In this document: positions 4,445 to 6,548 of the stretch, in pieces
Numbering within the stretch: position 1 is the first letter of the stretch
How the letters are laid out: each line of letters starts with the position of its first letter
Source: Actinomycetota bacterium
GTDB lineage: Bacteria > Actinomycetota > Acidimicrobiia > Acidimicrobiales > Ilumatobacteraceae
Direction of reading: 5' to 3'
Length of the DNA stretch: 6,548 nucleotides
Assembly (NCBI GenBank): GCA_005793785.1
Contig: SXPW01000107.1
Coordinates: forward strand, 1-6,548
The notes under the pieces: model-generated
The model's database searches: none
Told to the model about the DNA's origin: nothing
The model's input: only the letters and a program-made list of their open reading frames with translations
Program-made: the position numbers and the translations under genes

Positions 4445-6548
4445 CCCATGCCAACGCGAGGACTTTGGTGCCCCTATCGGCGAAACGCACCGTGGCTTCC
4501 GCTTTTTCACCCGCGCCGTCCAGATCGATGATCACACCCTCACCGAACACCGGGTGCACCACGTCGTCGCCGATCGAAAATTGGTGGGTCACCTTCGGTT
4601 CACGCACGGGTGGTCGCAAGGCCTCACTCGCCGCCGAGGTCACACTGCGTCCGCGACCTCGAAAATCAGGCACGGGAGTGCGTGACCAGTCGGACTGCTC
4701 ACGCAAATGTCCGCGACCCTCGTCGGCGCCGGTGTCGACACTGCCCTTGCGGTCGAGCAATTCGAGCGGAATCTCGTCGAGGAATCGGGACGGCGGGTTG
4801 TACTGGCGGGAGCCGTGCAAACTTCGGCACCATGCGTGGGTGAGATACAGGCGTCGTTCCGCCCGCGTGATGCCCACATAGGCGAGCCGACGCTCTTCTT
4901 CCAACTGGGTGGGATCGAGCAGGGTGCGACTGTGCGGGAACACACCCTCCTCCCAACCCACGATGAACACGGTGGGAAATTCCAGCCCCTTCGCCGAGTG
5001 GAGGGTCATCATCATCACCTTGTCGTCACCGGCGATGTCGTCGGTGTCGGAAACGAGTGACACTTTCTCGAGAAAGTCGTTGGCGTCGGGGAATTCCTCG
5101 GCTGCGCCAATCAATTCCTCCAGGTTTTCGATGCGACCCTGTGCCTCATGGGTGTCCTCGTTGCGCAACTCGGTGAGATAACCGCTGCGCTCCAGCAATT
5201 CGCGTAGCAGGTGGGCCGGACCATGATCCACCTCGCTCTCGAGTGCATCGATGAGCGAGAGGAAGTCGTTGATGCCACGCAGCGCAGCGCCACCAACCCC
5301 AGCAGCACCCGCGCGCCTCAACGCCACCGACAACGCGAGGCTCTGTTCCTTTGCCAGCGCCGACACCTTGTCGAGACTCGTATCACCGACACCCCGTTTG
5401 GGCACGTTGATCGCGCGGCGGATGCTCATCTCGTCGGCTGGATTCATCACGCAACGCAGATAAGCAATCGCGTCCTTCACCTCCTTGCGGTCGTAGAACT
5501 TGGTGCCACCGATGACTCGGTAGGGCACGTCTCCGTCGATGAGGAATTCCTCGATGACGCGGCTCATTGCATTGGTGCGATAGAACACCGCGATTTCCCG
5601 CCAATTCACGGCTTCGTGGCGGTGCAGACGCTTCAGTTCCGAGATCACGAAACGCGCCTCTTCATCCTCGTCCTCGGCGTAATAACGGACGATCTTGTCG
5701 CCGGTGCCGACCTCGGTCCAGAGTTCCTTCGGTTTTCGTTCCACGTTGTTGGAGATGACGGCGTTGGCCGCGTCAAGAATCACCTGGGTGCTGCGGTAAT
5801 TCTGCGCCAACACCACCGTGTACACATCCGGGAATGCCCGCTCGAACTGGAGGATGTTTCGGTAGTCGGCACCACGGAATGCATAGATGCTCTGGTCGGT
5901 GTCACCCACCACACAGACGTTGTGGTGTTCGCGACCGAGCAACAGGACGATTTCATTCTGCGCCAAATTGGTGTCCTGGTACTCGTCGACCAGTACGTGT
6001 TTGAAGCGTTCCTGATAGGCGCTGAGTACGTCGGCGTGGTTCCGAAAGAGATGTACGACATTCACCAGGAGATCGTCGAAGTCCATCGCGCCGGCTCGAA
6101 GCAGGCGATGTTGATACTCCTCGTAGATCTCCGCATACTTGGTTTCGAACGGACCGAATGCCGTTTCGGCTGCACCGGCGGGATTCACCAGTTCGTTCTT
6201 CCACAAACTGATTCGTGCCTGGGCGCCCTTGGACGGAAAACGTTTCGGATCGAGATTCAGATCGCGGATGATCTGGCCGACCAACCGCAAGGAGTCCGCC
6301 GAGTCGTAGATGGTGAAACTCTTGGGGTACCCGAGACGGTCCGCAGTTGCGCGCAGGATTCGCACGCATGCCGCATGGAAGGTGCTCACCCACATTTTGT
6401 CCGCAACGTCACCGACGAGGGTCTTCACTCGGGCTCGCATCTCCTGCGACGCCTTGTTGGTGAACGTGATCGCCAGGATGTTCATCGGGTGCACGCCGGA
6501 GGCGATGAGATGTGCCACCCGGTGGGTAAGCACTCGTGTCTTCCCCGA
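4425..6548 (-). CDS. pcrA: ATP-dependent DNA helicase PcrA/UvrD1, 5' end missing
   Basis: This is a superfamily 1A 3'-5' DNA helicase of the UvrD/PcrA group, used in excision repair, removal of RecA filaments and replication-transcription conflicts. 707 residues are visible; the first few dozen lie beyond the right edge, since the frame is open there and begins inside Walker A (SGKTRVL). Counting from that Ser as 1: motif Ia AITFTNKAS (26-34), Ib VSTFHAACVRIL (54-65), Walker B VDEYQDTN (187-194), motif III GDTDQSIYAFRGA (215-227), motif IV AQNYRST (248-254), motif V TLHSAKGLEF (515-524) with WEEGVFPHSR after it, motif VI YVGITRAERRLY (557-568) and SRFLDEIP (587-594). After a polar linker (about 600-650) comes a Tudor-like PcrA C-terminal domain from FSIGDDVVHP (657-666) to LALAWAPL (697-704), which binds RNA polymerase in studied PcrA proteins. 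All motifs are intact. The stop lies in a hairpin repeat. The gene converges on the small membrane-protein gene. Confidence 0.97.
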   Translation of the reverse strand, partial: SGKTRVLTHRVAHLIASGVHPMNILAITFTNKASQEMRARVKTLVGDVADKMWVSTFHAACVRILRATADRLGYPKSFTIYDSADSLRLVGQIIRDLNLDPKRFPSKGAQARISLWKNELVNPAGAAETAFGPFETKYAEIYEEYQHRLLRAGAMDFDDLLVNVVHLFRNHADVLSAYQERFKHVLVDEYQDTNLAQNEIVLLLGREHHNVCVVGDTDQSIYAFRGADYRNILQFERAFPDVYTVVLAQNYRSTQVILDAANAVISNNVERKPKELWTEVGTGDKIVRYYAEDEDEEARFVISELKRLHRHEAVNWREIAVFYRTNAMSRVIEEFLIDGDVPYRVIGGTKFYDRKEVKDAIAYLRCVMNPADEMSIRRAINVPKRGVGDTSLDKVSALAKEQSLALSVALRRAGAAGVGGAALRGINDFLSLIDALESEVDHGPAHLLRELLERSGYLTELRNEDTHEAQGRIENLEELIGAAEEFPDANDFLEKVSLVSDTDDIAGDDKVMMMTLHSAKGLEFPTVFIVGWEEGVFPHSRTLLDPTQLEEERRLAYVGITRAERRLYLTHAWCRSLHGSRQYNPPSRFLDEIPLELLDRKGSVDTGADEGRGHLREQSDWSRTPVPDFRGRGRSVTSAASEALRPPVREPKVTHQFSIGDDVVHPVFGEGVIIDLDGAGEKAEATVRFADRGTKVLALAWAPLTKR

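Overview
The window is a stretch of chromosome from a moderately high-GC bacterium, most likely an actinobacterium. An Acidimicrobiia-type lineage is my best guess, from general resemblance rather than a computed match. The clues are the PcrA/UvrD1-type helicase beside sucCD, a neighbourhood I recall from Mycobacterium and Streptomyces; an IcmB-like free-standing cobalamin-binding mutase subunit; and GTG starts. Almost all of the DNA is coding, and nothing in it looks mobile.

Layout. From the left edge to 3837, five genes run leftwards on the minus strand and look like one operon. In transcription order they are a cobalamin-binding mutase small subunit (3837-3424), sucC (3424-2267), sucD (2264-1365), metF (1311-460) and an acyltransferase-3 family membrane protein (463 to beyond base 1, 3' part missing). 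The junctions are tight: TAATG between the first two, 2 nt between sucC and sucD, 53 nt before metF, and an ATGA overlap between metF and the acyltransferase. A short divergent intergenic stretch (3838-3880) with interleaved inverted repeats separates this operon from a plus-strand gene for a small membrane-anchored protein of unknown function (3881-4357). That gene converges on pcrA (4425 to beyond 6548, minus strand, 5' end missing). Between and across the two 3' ends lies a 33-bp direct repeat, each copy of which can fold into a hairpin. One copy contains the last codons and stop codon of pcrA.

How the genes fit together. A cobalamin-dependent acyl-CoA mutase of the methylmalonyl-CoA mutase family makes succinyl-CoA if its substrate is methylmalonyl-CoA, and SucCD interconverts succinyl-CoA with succinate while forming ATP or GTP. 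The first three genes could therefore act in sequence in propionate or branched-chain carbon metabolism as well as in the TCA cycle. The large mutase subunit is not in the window. MetF supplies 5-methyltetrahydrofolate for methionine synthesis, and the acyltransferase probably modifies an envelope glycan; their link to sucCD looks like operon packing rather than a shared pathway.

No clearly new system is present. The items most worth a second look are the 33-bp hairpin repeat across the pcrA stop codon, the unknown membrane-anchored protein, the mutase subunit without its partner, and unusual residues in MetF.
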